From contig NZ_CP032317.1 of the NCBI RefSeq assembly GCF_003574965.1, forward strand, positions 1,426,001-1,490,000: a stretch of DNA of 64,000 bases, written 5' to 3'. The notes beneath the pieces were generated by a model, which made no database searches, was not told where the DNA came from, and saw only the letters and a list, made by a program, of their open reading frames with translations. The stretch comes from Hymenobacter oligotrophus (GTDB taxonomy: Bacteria > Bacteroidota > Bacteroidia > Cytophagales > Hymenobacteraceae). This document shows, piece by piece, positions 17,255-25,162 of the stretch. How positions within the stretch are numbered: the first letter of the stretch is position 1; every line of letters begins with the position of its first letter. Made by a program: the position numbers and the translations under genes.

Positions 17255-17293
17255 CACCAGCCCGCCGAGCCCTCTGCGGGCTGGTGTGCTTTT
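17255..17293 (+). terminator. Intrinsic terminator after hisS
   Basis: Perfect 11-bp arms CACCAGCCCGC (17255-17265) and GCGGGCTGGTG (17276-17286) with a 10-base loop are followed by TGCTTTT. Confidence 0.75.
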
Positions 17294-17322
17294 GGCACCT
17301 AGAGTTTAGTCGTTGTTTCCTC

Positions 17323-17335
17323 TGTCATCCTGAGC
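17323..17335 (+). repeat. Dispersed repeat core TGTCATCCTGAGC
   Basis: This 13-mer is related to TATCATCTTGAGG at 24886 and to the reverse complement of 33955-33967 (TGTCATCCTGAGG). All three are intergenic. The rest of the 17294-17454 gap carries one CCTAGG site and no gene. Confidence 0.4.
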
Positions 17336-17454
17336 AGAGCGACTAGCTACGGCCCTACTCTAAACTTCCTGCCTAGGTCAAGCCGAAAATTTTCGGGCAA
17401 ACGAGTAGCTTCCGGCTTTGCTAGCCCACCCACTAGCTCCACCCTTCCCCACCC

Positions 17455-18951
17455 ATGCCCGATACGTTTCACCTCAACCCCGCTACTTACCTCGACCTAG
17501 ACACCCTCGAACAGGTAATTCAGCAAAAACACAGCATTGCGCTCGGCGACGACGCCCGCCAGCGTATCGAGCATTGCCACCACTACCTGCACCAGCGCTT
17601 GGCGCAATCCGATGCGCCGGTGTACGGCATCAACACGGGTTTTGGGGCGCTCTGCAACACCAGCATTCCGCCCGCCGACCGCACCCAGTTGCAGCAAAAC
17701 CTGATGATGTCGCACGCGTGCGGCACCGGGGCCGAAGTGCCCGCCGAGCTGGTGCGATTGATGCTGCTGCTGAAAGCCCAAAGCCTCAGCTACGGGCACA
17801 GCGGCGTGCAAGTGGCCACCGTGCAGCGCCTGCTCGATTTCTACAACCGTGGCATTGTGCCGGTGGTGTATCAGCAAGGCTCCCTAGGTGCTAGCGGCGA
17901 CTTGGCCCCGCTGGCCCATCTGTGTCTGCCCCTGATTGGCCTCGGCGAAGTGCTGTTTGAGGGGTACCGCCTCGCTGCGGCCGATGCCATGCACTTGTTC
18001 AGCTGGCAGCCCATTGCGTTGCAAGCCAAAGAGGGCTTGGCCCTGCTGAACGGCACGCAGTTTATGCTGGCCTACGCCGTGCACACCACCTTGCGCGCCC
18101 GCCGCTTGCTGCAGGCCGCCGATGTAATCGGGGCTATTTCGCTCGAAGCGTTTGATGGCCGTCCCGACCCGTTTGATGAGCGCCTGCACCGCATTCGGCC
18201 ACACGCAGGGCAAGTGGCCGTGGCGCGGCACATTCGGGAGCTGCTGCACGGTAGCGAGCTACAAGTGCGTCCCAAAACCGCTGTGCAAGACCCCTATTCC
18301 TTCCGCTGCATGCCGCAGGTGCACGGCGCCTCGCGCGATGCAGTGCAGCACGTAAGCCAAGTGGTTGAAACCGAGTGCAACGCCGTTACCGATAACCCCA
18401 ACATCTTCCCCGAGAGCGACGCCATCTTGTCGGGCGGCAACTTCCATGGCCAGCCGCTGGCCTTAGCCCTCGATTACTTGGCCATAGCCGTGGCCGAACT
18501 TGGCTCGATTTCGGAGCGGCGCACCTATCAGCTCATCAGCGGGCAGCGCGATTTGCCGCCCTTCCTGGTGGCCGAGCCCGGTTTAAACTCCGGCCTGATG
18601 ATTCCGCAGTACACGGCTGCCAGCATCGTCAGCCAAAGCAAGCAGTTGTGCACGCCCGCTTCGGTAGATAGCATTGTGAGCAGCAACGGCCAGGAAGACC
18701 ACGTGAGCATGGGCTCCAACGCCGCCACCAAAGCCCTGCGCGTGCTCGAGAACACCGAGCAGGTGCTTGGCATTGAACTACTAAATGCCGTGCAAGCCCT
18801 GCAGTTCCGCCGGCCGGCGCGCAGCTCGGCTGCCCTCGAGCAAGTGGTAGAAGCGTTTCAGGCGCAAGTGAGCTTTGTGGCTACCGACCGCGTATTGTAT
18901 CCGTCGCTGCACAAAGCGGCCGAGTTTGTACGTACCTACCAATGGGCCTAA
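17455..18951 (+). CDS. hutH: Histidine ammonia-lyase
   Basis: The 498-residue product is full length for the MIO-containing aromatic amino acid lyases. It deaminates L-histidine to urocanate, the first step of histidine degradation, in the cytosol. The self-cyclising Ala-Ser-Gly (A146-S147-G148) lies in GSLGASGDLAPLAHL. Other family marks are VYGINTGFGAL, YSFRCMPQVHGASRDA, NFHGQPLALALDYLA, ERRTYQLISG and SNGQEDHVSMGS. The codons just before the MIO triad carry a CCTAGG palindrome (17883-17888). No hutU, hutI or hutG is nearby, so the rest of the pathway must be elsewhere. Confidence 0.95.
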   Translation: MPDTFHLNPATYLDLDTLEQVIQQKHSIALGDDARQRIEHCHHYLHQRLAQSDAPVYGINTGFGALCNTSIPPADRTQLQQNLMMSHACGTGAEVPAELVRLMLLLKAQSLSYGHSGVQVATVQRLLDFYNRGIVPVVYQQGSLGASGDLAPLAHLCLPLIGLGEVLFEGYRLAAADAMHLFSWQPIALQAKEGLALLNGTQFMLAYAVHTTLRARRLLQAADVIGAISLEAFDGRPDPFDERLHRIRPHAGQVAVARHIRELLHGSELQVRPKTAVQDPYSFRCMPQVHGASRDAVQHVSQVVETECNAVTDNPNIFPESDAILSGGNFHGQPLALALDYLAIAVAELGSISERRTYQLISGQRDLPPFLVAEPGLNSGLMIPQYTAASIVSQSKQLCTPASVDSIVSSNGQEDHVSMGSNAATKALRVLENTEQVLGIELLNAVQALQFRRPARSSAALEQVVEAFQAQVSFVATDRVLYPSLHKAAEFVRTYQWA

Positions 18952-19024
18952 GCCACGGCGCGCACCTTGGCGTTATTTTGCGCAAATGAAATATGAAAAC
19001 GGGCGTTTGGGCGTTGGGGCGAGC

Positions 19025-20974
19025 ATGATGCTGCGTTGCACGCTGTTGGGCTTGTTATTGGTGCTGAACTTAGGCTCGGCACTGGCGCAGGTGTGCTCCA
19101 ACGATGCCTTTGGCCCCACGGCTTGCTTTCGGGTATACGACGATGCCACCGGCCAACTGCTCGATGGGCCCGGTCAGCCCGTTACGGTGCTCTGCGCGGG
19201 CTCGCGCATCCGGCTGCGCGACTGCAGCGGCCAGAACTACCCGCGGCAAAACATCCGGTACATCTTCGATTGCTTTTCGACTACCAATACCAACCTCGAT
19301 ACCCTAACGCACCGCACCGTGCCCAACACGCTGGGCACGCTCATCATTCAGCAGAACACCCCCAACCCGGGCGGGCCCGGCTACCCTACGGGCACGGGCC
19401 AGCTGTTTTCGCGGCGGTTTGAGGTGCGTGCCCGCCCGCAGCCCGATTTTACGTTCGCGTACTGCGGCACAGCTCGTACGCAGGTGCAAATCACTGTACT
19501 GCAGCCGCAAGCCAACGTGCAGTACGAGGTGCAGGTAGGCAGCGGCCCGCGCCAGCCCGTTACGCAGCCCACCGCGGTGTACGCAGCTACGCCCGGCGCC
19601 ACTACCATTACGGTATTTGGCAACTACCGCGACGCCCGCATTTGCGAAGGTGCCACTACCAAGCCCTACCCCGTGCAGGCGGCGCCCCAAAGCCCTGTGT
19701 TGCAACGGCTGGCTGTGCAGGGCAACACGTTGGAGTTTGGGTTTGCCGCCCTGCAACCCGAGTACCGCTACGTGCTCGAGCAAGACGGCAACAGCGTGGC
19801 CGCTTTGCCGGCAGGCAGCACAACTTATTCGCTTGCCAACGGTGCCCTAGGTAGTTGCTACCGCTTGCGCCTCAGCGATGCATGCGGCAGCTTATCGTTG
19901 CCCTCGGCGCAGCTTTGCCCAGTCAGCCTTACCGCCACTTCAGCAAATGGGCAAAACCAGCTAAACTGGGTGCAGCCGCCCGGCAGCAACGTAACCGATT
20001 ACCAAATCAGCCGCAACGGGCAAGTGCTGACTACCGTGCCTGCCACCACCACGGCTTACACCGATGCAGCCGTAACCTGCGGCCAAAGCTACCGCTACCA
20101 GATTACGGCGCGCACGGCCAACGGAACCTCACTCTCGGACACACGCACGGTGCAAACCAGCGTGGGCCAACCGCCCGCCCCGCCGCAGCTTTCAGTGTCC
20201 GTAGCGCTTGACAATACCGTTGAGGTAACTACCCTCGGCCCGGCCCTAGGTGCCGGTAACCGCCTGCAGCTGCGCCGCTTTGTGGGCGGCTCCGCACCGC
20301 AATTGCTGCCACCCGCCGGGCAACTGCCTGTTACCGACCAGCCGGGCACCGTAACGCGGCGTCGGATTCCGTGCTACACCGGCGTGCTACTTGATGCGTG
20401 CGGCACGGCTTCGGCCGAGGGCCCGGCGGCATGCCCGCCCGCCCTAGGTGCCCAGGCCGCCGATGCCGACGGCAGCCGGGTGCAGCTGCGCTGGACGGAA
20501 CCCGCCGGCCAGGGAAGCGGCTGGACGTACCGCCTCCTCACCCTCGATGCCAACAACCGCGAGTTGCGCAATCAGCCCGTAAGCGACACTACGTACCTCG
20601 ATGCTCAGCCGCCTGCCGAGCGCCAGGTGCTGCGCTACCGCCTAGCCGCCACCAGCAACGGGCGCACCGTGTACAGCAACATTGCCACCGTTAGCCGCCC
20701 GGTGGTAGTGGTGGTGCCCAACGCCTTCAGCCCCAACGCCGATGGCCTGAACGATGTGCTGGAGGTAAAAGGCCGCTTCCTGAGCACTTTCAACTTCACC
20801 ATCTTCGACCGCAACGGCGTGGTGGTGTTCCGCGGCACCGACCGCACCCAAACGTGGGACGGTCGCGTGCGGGGCGTGGTGGCCGCGCCGCAGGTTTTTT
20901 CATTTCAGTTCGAAGCCATCGACGAAACCGGCCAGCGCGTGGTACAGCGCGGCACCATTACGCTGCTGCGTTAG
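19025..20974 (+). CDS. Secreted FN3-domain protein with T9SS type-B C-terminal sorting domain
   Basis: The product is about 649 residues: signal peptide MMLRCTLLGLLLVLNLGSAL, a Cys-containing N-terminal region and two fibronectin-III-like modules (about 302-375 and 472-555). The C-terminal gliding-motility-associated domain (about 559-649) contains PNAFSPNADGLNDVLEVKG, FNFTIFDRNG and a final IDETGQRVVQRGTITLLR. Such type-B domains direct export through the type IX secretion system and cell-surface attachment. The start is uncertain: ATG 18986 (MKYENG) is also in frame, but a TATTTTG promoter-like box just before it and the position of the leader favour 19025. The surface function is unknown. 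Confidence 0.85.
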   Translation: MMLRCTLLGLLLVLNLGSALAQVCSNDAFGPTACFRVYDDATGQLLDGPGQPVTVLCAGSRIRLRDCSGQNYPRQNIRYIFDCFSTTNTNLDTLTHRTVPNTLGTLIIQQNTPNPGGPGYPTGTGQLFSRRFEVRARPQPDFTFAYCGTARTQVQITVLQPQANVQYEVQVGSGPRQPVTQPTAVYAATPGATTITVFGNYRDARICEGATTKPYPVQAAPQSPVLQRLAVQGNTLEFGFAALQPEYRYVLEQDGNSVAALPAGSTTYSLANGALGSCYRLRLSDACGSLSLPSAQLCPVSLTATSANGQNQLNWVQPPGSNVTDYQISRNGQVLTTVPATTTAYTDAAVTCGQSYRYQITARTANGTSLSDTRTVQTSVGQPPAPPQLSVSVALDNTVEVTTLGPALGAGNRLQLRRFVGGSAPQLLPPAGQLPVTDQPGTVTRRRIPCYTGVLLDACGTASAEGPAACPPALGAQAADADGSRVQLRWTEPAGQGSGWTYRLLTLDANNRELRNQPVSDTTYLDAQPPAERQVLRYRLAATSNGRTVYSNIATVSRPVVVVVPNAFSPNADGLNDVLEVKGRFLSTFNFTIFDRNGVVVFRGTDRTQTWDGRVRGVVAAPQVFSFQFEAIDETGQRVVQRGTITLLR

Positions 20975-21009
20975 GTACCCTTACCTGCTACTACTTGCGC
21001 CTTGCGCCG

Positions 21010-21017
21010 TACTTTTG
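21010..21017 (+). promoter_or_regulatory. -7 promoter box TACTTTTG
   Basis: An exact TAnnTTTG match 80 bases before the ybaB ATG. It would serve the ybaB-glycosyltransferase pair. Confidence 0.55.
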
Positions 21018-21097
21018 GCGCCGCTGCGTGCTTGGGTCAACTCCAGAGCCACGTAGCCAATTCTTTTTTAACTAACAATCAACAACATACCTCGCTT

Positions 21098-21433
21098 ATG
21101 TTTGATATGATGGGCATGATGGGTCGTTTCAAGGACCTGCAGGAGAAAGTGAAACAAGCCCAGGAAGAGCTGAAAAACATCACGGCAACGGCTGAGGCCG
21201 GCGGCGGAATGGTACGCGCTACGGCCAACGGCAAGCGCCAGCTGCTGAAGCTCGAAATTGACGAAACGCTGCTCTCGCCGCAGGATAAGGACATGGTGGC
21301 CGACCTGGTGGTGGCTGCCGTGAACAAGGTGATGGACGAGGTGAACGAGAAGTCGAAAGAGCACATGAAGCAGCGCACCAGCGGCCTGCTGCCCAACATT
21401 CCTGGTCTCGACTTAAGCGGCTTTGGCTTATAA
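21098..21433 (+). CDS. YbaB/EbfC family nucleoid-associated protein
   Basis: The 111-residue product matches the YbaB/EbfC family in length and pattern: Met-rich N-terminus (FDMMGMMGRFKDLQEKVKQA), a central strand pair (GGGMVRATANGKRQLLKLEI) and a C-terminal helix (DLVVAAVNKVMDEVNEKSKEH). Family members are dimeric DNA-binding proteins that coat the chromosome. The ATG at 21098 gives the canonical start, and a TACTTTTG -7 box lies at 21010-21017. The 3' end overlaps the next gene by 11 bases, suggesting coupled translation. Confidence 0.92.
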   Translation: MFDMMGMMGRFKDLQEKVKQAQEELKNITATAEAGGGMVRATANGKRQLLKLEIDETLLSPQDKDMVADLVVAAVNKVMDEVNEKSKEHMKQRTSGLLPNIPGLDLSGFGL

Positions 21434-22481
21434 CACCCCAGCTGATGGCGGCTACAACGCCTCCGATGTAGCCGTAGTCATCCTGAATTGGAACGGGCAG
21501 CGCTGGCTGGAGCAGTTTCTCCCGTCGGTGCTGGCCCACTCCGACAATGCCCGCGTGGTAGTAGCCGACAACGCCTCCTCCGACAACTCGGTGGCTTGGC
21601 TGGCCGCGCACCACCCGCAGGTGCAAGTACTGCAGCACGCCGAAAACCTAGGCTTCTGCCAGGGCTACAACCATGCCCTAGGTCAGCTGCTAAACTATAA
21701 GTACTACGTGCTGCTCAACTCCGATGTGGAGGTAACAGCCGGTTGGCTGCGCCCCCTGCGCGAGCTGCTCGAAAGCAACCCCAAAGTCGCCGCCGTGCAG
21801 CCCAAAATAAGGGCTTACCACGCCCGAGCCGAGTTTGAGTACGCCGGTGCGGCCGGTGGCTACCTCGATCGGCTTGGCTACCCCTTCTGCCGCGGCCGTT
21901 TGTTCGATACCCTCGAAACTGACCTAGGCCAGTACGATGACACGCGCCAAGTAGCCTGGGCCACCGGCGCCTGCATGATGGTCAGCGCGGCAGCTTGGCA
22001 TGCACAGCAAGGCCTGGAGCCTGAGTTTTTTGCGCACATGGAGGAAATCGACCTCTGCTGGCGCCTCTGGAACGCGGGCCACGAGGTATGGTACCACGGC
22101 GCTAGCACGGTGTACCACGTGGGCGGCGGCACCTTGCACAAGTCTAATCCCCGCAAAACCTACCTCAACTTCCGCAACGGCCTGGCGCTGCTGTACAAGA
22201 ACTTAGCCCCCGGCGAGTTGTGGCCTACGCTGGTTACACGCATTGTACTCGACTACGTTGCCGCCGCCCAACTGCTGGCTAAAGGCAACGCTGCCGATGC
22301 CGCGGCAATCGTACGGGCGCATCGGCACTTCTTCGGTAAGCTGGGGTACTGGCGCACCCGGCGCCAACTGGCTAAGCCGCAGCTGCCCGCAGCCCAACGG
22401 CCCGGCACCTACCTAGGCAGTTTGGTGTGGGCGTATTTCGGCCAAGGCAAGCGGCGCTTTTCGCAGCTCGGGCTCGGGTAA
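21423..22481 (+). CDS. Glycosyltransferase family 2, rhamnosyltransferase-like
   Basis: The 352-residue product is a cytosolic GT-A glycosyltransferase. It has VAVVILNWNGQRWLEQFLPS at the N-terminus, nucleotide-binding VVVADNASSDNS, a DxD-like LLNSDVEV, and the ATGACMMVSAAAW and MEEIDLCWRLWNAGHE motifs typical of WbbL-like rhamnosyl or related sugar transferases. No ATG exists in frame before the fold begins; the only suitable start is TTG at 21423, which overlaps the ybaB stop by 11 bases. The acceptor is not predictable. A minus-strand terminator at 22510-22542 separates it from the convergent PspC gene. Confidence 0.88.
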   Translation: MAYNTPADGGYNASDVAVVILNWNGQRWLEQFLPSVLAHSDNARVVVADNASSDNSVAWLAAHHPQVQVLQHAENLGFCQGYNHALGQLLNYKYYVLLNSDVEVTAGWLRPLRELLESNPKVAAVQPKIRAYHARAEFEYAGAAGGYLDRLGYPFCRGRLFDTLETDLGQYDDTRQVAWATGACMMVSAAAWHAQQGLEPEFFAHMEEIDLCWRLWNAGHEVWYHGASTVYHVGGGTLHKSNPRKTYLNFRNGLALLYKNLAPGELWPTLVTRIVLDYVAAAQLLAKGNAADAAAIVRAHRHFFGKLGYWRTRRQLAKPQLPAAQRPGTYLGSLVWAYFGQGKRRFSQLGLG

Positions 22482-22509
22482 CCAAGCTTTGGGCATGGTG
22501 CCAGCTGAT

Positions 22510-22542
22510 GAAAAAACGGCCGGCAAGTTTGCTTGCCGGCCG
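22510..22542 (-). terminator. Terminator for the PspC gene (minus strand)
   Basis: Perfect 11-bp arms CGGCCGGCAAG (22517-22527) and CTTGCCGGCCG (22532-22542) with loop TTTG. On the minus strand six T residues follow (complement of 22511-22516). Confidence 0.75.
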
Positions 22543-22588
22543 GTGTTGCTGATGCGTCCAGGCGTCATGGCCCTAGGTGCCGCTGCCC

Positions 22589-22807
22589 TTACAAATCCCA
22601 CACGGTGCTGCGCTGGCGGCGCATGGCCCGGCGCACGTTCATCCAGAAAGCCAGGGCGAAGTACAGCACAATGGGCGAGCCGAACGTGAAGAACGAAGCA
22701 TACACGAAGGATAGCCGCACACTGCTGGTTGAGAAACCCAATTTGTCGCCCAGGGCATTGCACACCCCGAAGCTCTGCTGCTCAATAAAGTCAGTAATTC
22801 GTTTCAT
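22589..22807 (-). CDS. Small PspC-domain protein
   Basis: The 72-residue product matches the PspC domain: an N-terminal ITDFIEQQSFGVCNALGDKLGFSTSSVR segment (shown here in parts: FGVCNALGDKLGF, SSVRLSFVYASFF), then a membrane stretch (FTFGSPIVLYFALAFWMNV) and a basic tail. PspC proteins are inner-membrane partners in envelope-stress signalling, but many Bacteroidota have stand-alone small versions of unknown role. It is divergent from the OmpA/TPR lipoprotein gene and has its own terminator at 22510-22542. Confidence 0.82.
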   Translation of the reverse strand: MKRITDFIEQQSFGVCNALGDKLGFSTSSVRLSFVYASFFTFGSPIVLYFALAFWMNVRRAMRRQRSTVWDL

Positions 22808-22956
22808 AGCTGGGTGATGATCAAGGCAGTTCAGTCGATAATATAACTTGCGGCAAGCCGAACGTCAAGCAGAGCAGCGTAAAATTTGCTGGTGCTATGT
22901 CCGAAAAGCGGCTAATTGCGTTAAGGGTGCTGATTTTGCCGTTTGAATTTAGTTGC

Positions 22957-24771
22957 ATGAGAGTTTCGCGCACCGCGCTCCTACGCCTCCTTCCGGTCGT
23001 TACGGCCGTTGTATTGCCTGCTTGTACGCTGCCGCGCATGCTGCGGGTTGCGCAAGAGGGCCAACAAGTTCAGGTGCGCCCCCCCGTGCTCGAGGCCAAC
23101 GGCGAAAACGTGCTGGCCGAACTTGAAGTGCGCGTGCCGGCCGAGCACCTGCACAAAGGAGCGGTGTATGAGCTGCCGTTGCGCTACCGCTACGACAACG
23201 GCCTGCGCGAAGATACGGCCGGCACCGTACGCTTCGTGCTGGGCGAGTTCGTGTACGACGAGCAAGACCGCAACACGGTGGTGGCCAAAAAGCCCATTGC
23301 TTTCCCGTACGAGCCGCGCAAAAACCCCGGCCAGCTTGTAACCGTGCCGCAGGTGCGCCGCCTCAAGCCCGGCGGCAAAGTACTGAAGGCCGAAAAAGAG
23401 CTGCTGGTAGCCCGCGGCGTGGTGCTGCCCAGCCGCCTGGTGGTGCGCGAAGCCGAACCCGTCACCTACCTGCCCGAAGAAGCCAGCCTGGACGGCGGCG
23501 GCACGCGCGTGCTTCCGTTCTTTTTCGACGAAGGCCAGAGCACCATCCGCAACTACTTGGGCACCAACGTGGCTGCCCTGGAGGAGTTTATCGAAGCCAA
23601 TCAGCACACCGAAAAGGTGATGATTGTGGCCGGCCACTCGCCCGACTCTCTCGACGCCCACGACCCGCGCCTATCCGACAAGCGGGTGCAGGCCCTGATG
23701 CGCTTCTACAAGCGCCGCCTCGACAACAACTCCTACCTGAACTCGCTCAGCTCGGTTAAATTCGAAACCCAGGCCTACCGCCGCCGCTGGGATTTGTTTC
23801 TGAGCAAAGTGCAGGCCTCCGCGTTGCAGCCCGAGCAGATCGATTCGGTAGTGAGCATCATCAACGACGCACGCGGTACCTGGGCCGAAAAGGAGAAGCA
23901 GCTGCACACGCTCTCGTTTTTCGACTACATCGAGCAGTACGTGTACCCCGTAATGCGCTTTGGCACCGTGGCCGTGCGCTACACCGCGCCGCAGCGCCTG
24001 CAATCCGAGATTTACATTCTCTCGAAGAAGATTGTAGAGAAGGAGCTGGAAGCCGATGCCCTCACGCCCGAAGAGTTGCGCTACTCCGCTACGCTTACCC
24101 CGTTGCTGGCCGAAAAACAGCGCATTTACGAAACCGCCGTGGCCACTTCGGGCCGCTGGGAAGCCTACCACAACCTGGCCGTGGTGCTGCTGGAGCGCTC
24201 CGAAAAAGAGGTGAGCGACAAAGTGCGCCGCGCCTATCAACGCCGGGCAGCTACCAACTTTACTTTGGCCGCCCACCGCAACCCCACGGCTACCATGTTC
24301 TCGCACGTGGCCACGGCCTGGCACCGCGCCGGCGACCGGCTCGAGGCCTTGCAGAATTACGACTACGCCATAAAGCTAGGCGGGCCCAAGCCCATCTTGG
24401 ATAAGGTATTTGCCGATAAAGCAGCCCTCGAAATCGAGATTGGGCAAGTTGACGACGCACTTCGCAGCCTGAGCTACAGCGACAAGTCGTACCAGAACGT
24501 GATGAACCGCGCCCTCATTTACCTGACCAAGGAAAACTACGACGGCGCCGCGCAGATTTACCAAGAGGCGCTGAACCTCAAACCCAACGACCCCATGGCC
24601 TATTACTGCCTGGCCGTGGTAGCAGCCCGCGCCCAGCGCGAAGGCGACGTGGGCCAGTACCTACGCCGCGCGGTGCAACTCGACCGCTCCTTTGCGCAGC
24701 GCGCCGTGGAGGACCTAGAGTTCCGCAGCTACGCCAGCAGCAAAACGTTTGTAGAGGCCCTGCGTCAGTAG
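22957..24771 (+). CDS. Lipoprotein with OmpA-like domain and C-terminal TPRs
   Basis: From the ATG at 22957 the product is 604 residues. It begins with a lipoprotein signal (lipobox LPAC, Cys about 24), then a beta-rich N-terminal region. An OmpA-like segment (about 187-270: FFFDEGQSTIRN, VMIVAGHSPDS, LSDKRVQALMRFYKRR) and tetratricopeptide repeats in the last 200 residues (AYHNLAVVLLERSE, ATAWHRAGDRLEALQNYDYA, IYQEALNLKPNDPMAYY) follow. The OmpA-like part would hold peptidoglycan from the periplasm. Such OmpA-TPR lipoproteins are frequent in Bacteroidota envelopes, but no precise role is known to me. Upstream in-frame ATG 22897 lacks a leader and was rejected. Confidence 0.85.
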   Translation: MRVSRTALLRLLPVVTAVVLPACTLPRMLRVAQEGQQVQVRPPVLEANGENVLAELEVRVPAEHLHKGAVYELPLRYRYDNGLREDTAGTVRFVLGEFVYDEQDRNTVVAKKPIAFPYEPRKNPGQLVTVPQVRRLKPGGKVLKAEKELLVARGVVLPSRLVVREAEPVTYLPEEASLDGGGTRVLPFFFDEGQSTIRNYLGTNVAALEEFIEANQHTEKVMIVAGHSPDSLDAHDPRLSDKRVQALMRFYKRRLDNNSYLNSLSSVKFETQAYRRRWDLFLSKVQASALQPEQIDSVVSIINDARGTWAEKEKQLHTLSFFDYIEQYVYPVMRFGTVAVRYTAPQRLQSEIYILSKKIVEKELEADALTPEELRYSATLTPLLAEKQRIYETAVATSGRWEAYHNLAVVLLERSEKEVSDKVRRAYQRRAATNFTLAAHRNPTATMFSHVATAWHRAGDRLEALQNYDYAIKLGGPKPILDKVFADKAALEIEIGQVDDALRSLSYSDKSYQNVMNRALIYLTKENYDGAAQIYQEALNLKPNDPMAYYCLAVVAARAQREGDVGQYLRRAVQLDRSFAQRAVEDLEFRSYASSKTFVEALRQ

Positions 24772-24775
24772 AAAA

Positions 24776-24924
24776 ACAAACTCCCCTTCTCAGATGAGGA
24801 GGGGACGCCGCCGCTAAAGCGGCGGCTGGGGTGGTTGACAATCGTTGCTGACGTTGTTGAGCCCTTTGGCGATGCCCCCTGTGTCTATCATCTTGAGGCG
24901 CCAGCCGAGGGACCTCTTACCATG
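24776..24924. repeat. Composite intergenic repeat region
   Basis: It contains CTCCCCTTCTCAGATGAGGAGGGG, the perfect hairpin GCCGCCGC-TAAA-GCGGCGGC (24807-24826) and CTGGGGTGGTTGAC. AATCGTTGCTGACG (24840-24853) is shared with the inverted-repeat element at 15478-15752. A TATCATCTTGAGG stretch (24886 onward) is followed by CAGCCGAGGGACCTCTTA, similar to the repeat at 33928-33967. No gene is seen between 24772 and 25162. Confidence 0.55.
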
Positions 24925-25091
24925 TCATAAACCAAGCCTAGGTCGTGCTGGCTTAAACATCCTTAGGTCAGCGCCTCTGGATGGCTGCGAAAACGACGTT
25001 GATCCATCAGCTAGCGGCTGCATTACGTGGTCAGGTGGAGGGCGCGGCTTTTCGTTCGGCTCCCGATTTGCCCACTCCCGCCTATCATTGT

Positions 25092-25128
25092 AGCTTTACG
25101 GGCCGGTTCCTCGCGAGCCGGCTTTTTT
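25092..25128 (+). promoter_or_regulatory. Near-consensus -7 box followed by leader hairpin with T tract (possible attenuator)
   Basis: TAGCTTTA (25091-25098) resembles TAnnTTTG. Directly after it CCGGTTC pairs with GAGCCGG (one G-T pair) around CTCGC, and seven T residues follow (25122-25129). The ATG of the pyruvate dehydrogenase gene is 33 bases further on. If the box is used, the hairpin sits at the very 5' end of the transcript and could terminate or stabilise it. It could instead end read-through from the repeat region. Confidence 0.4.
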
Positions 25129-25162
25129 TCATTGACCCGACTTTTTCTTTCCTGACATCTAC

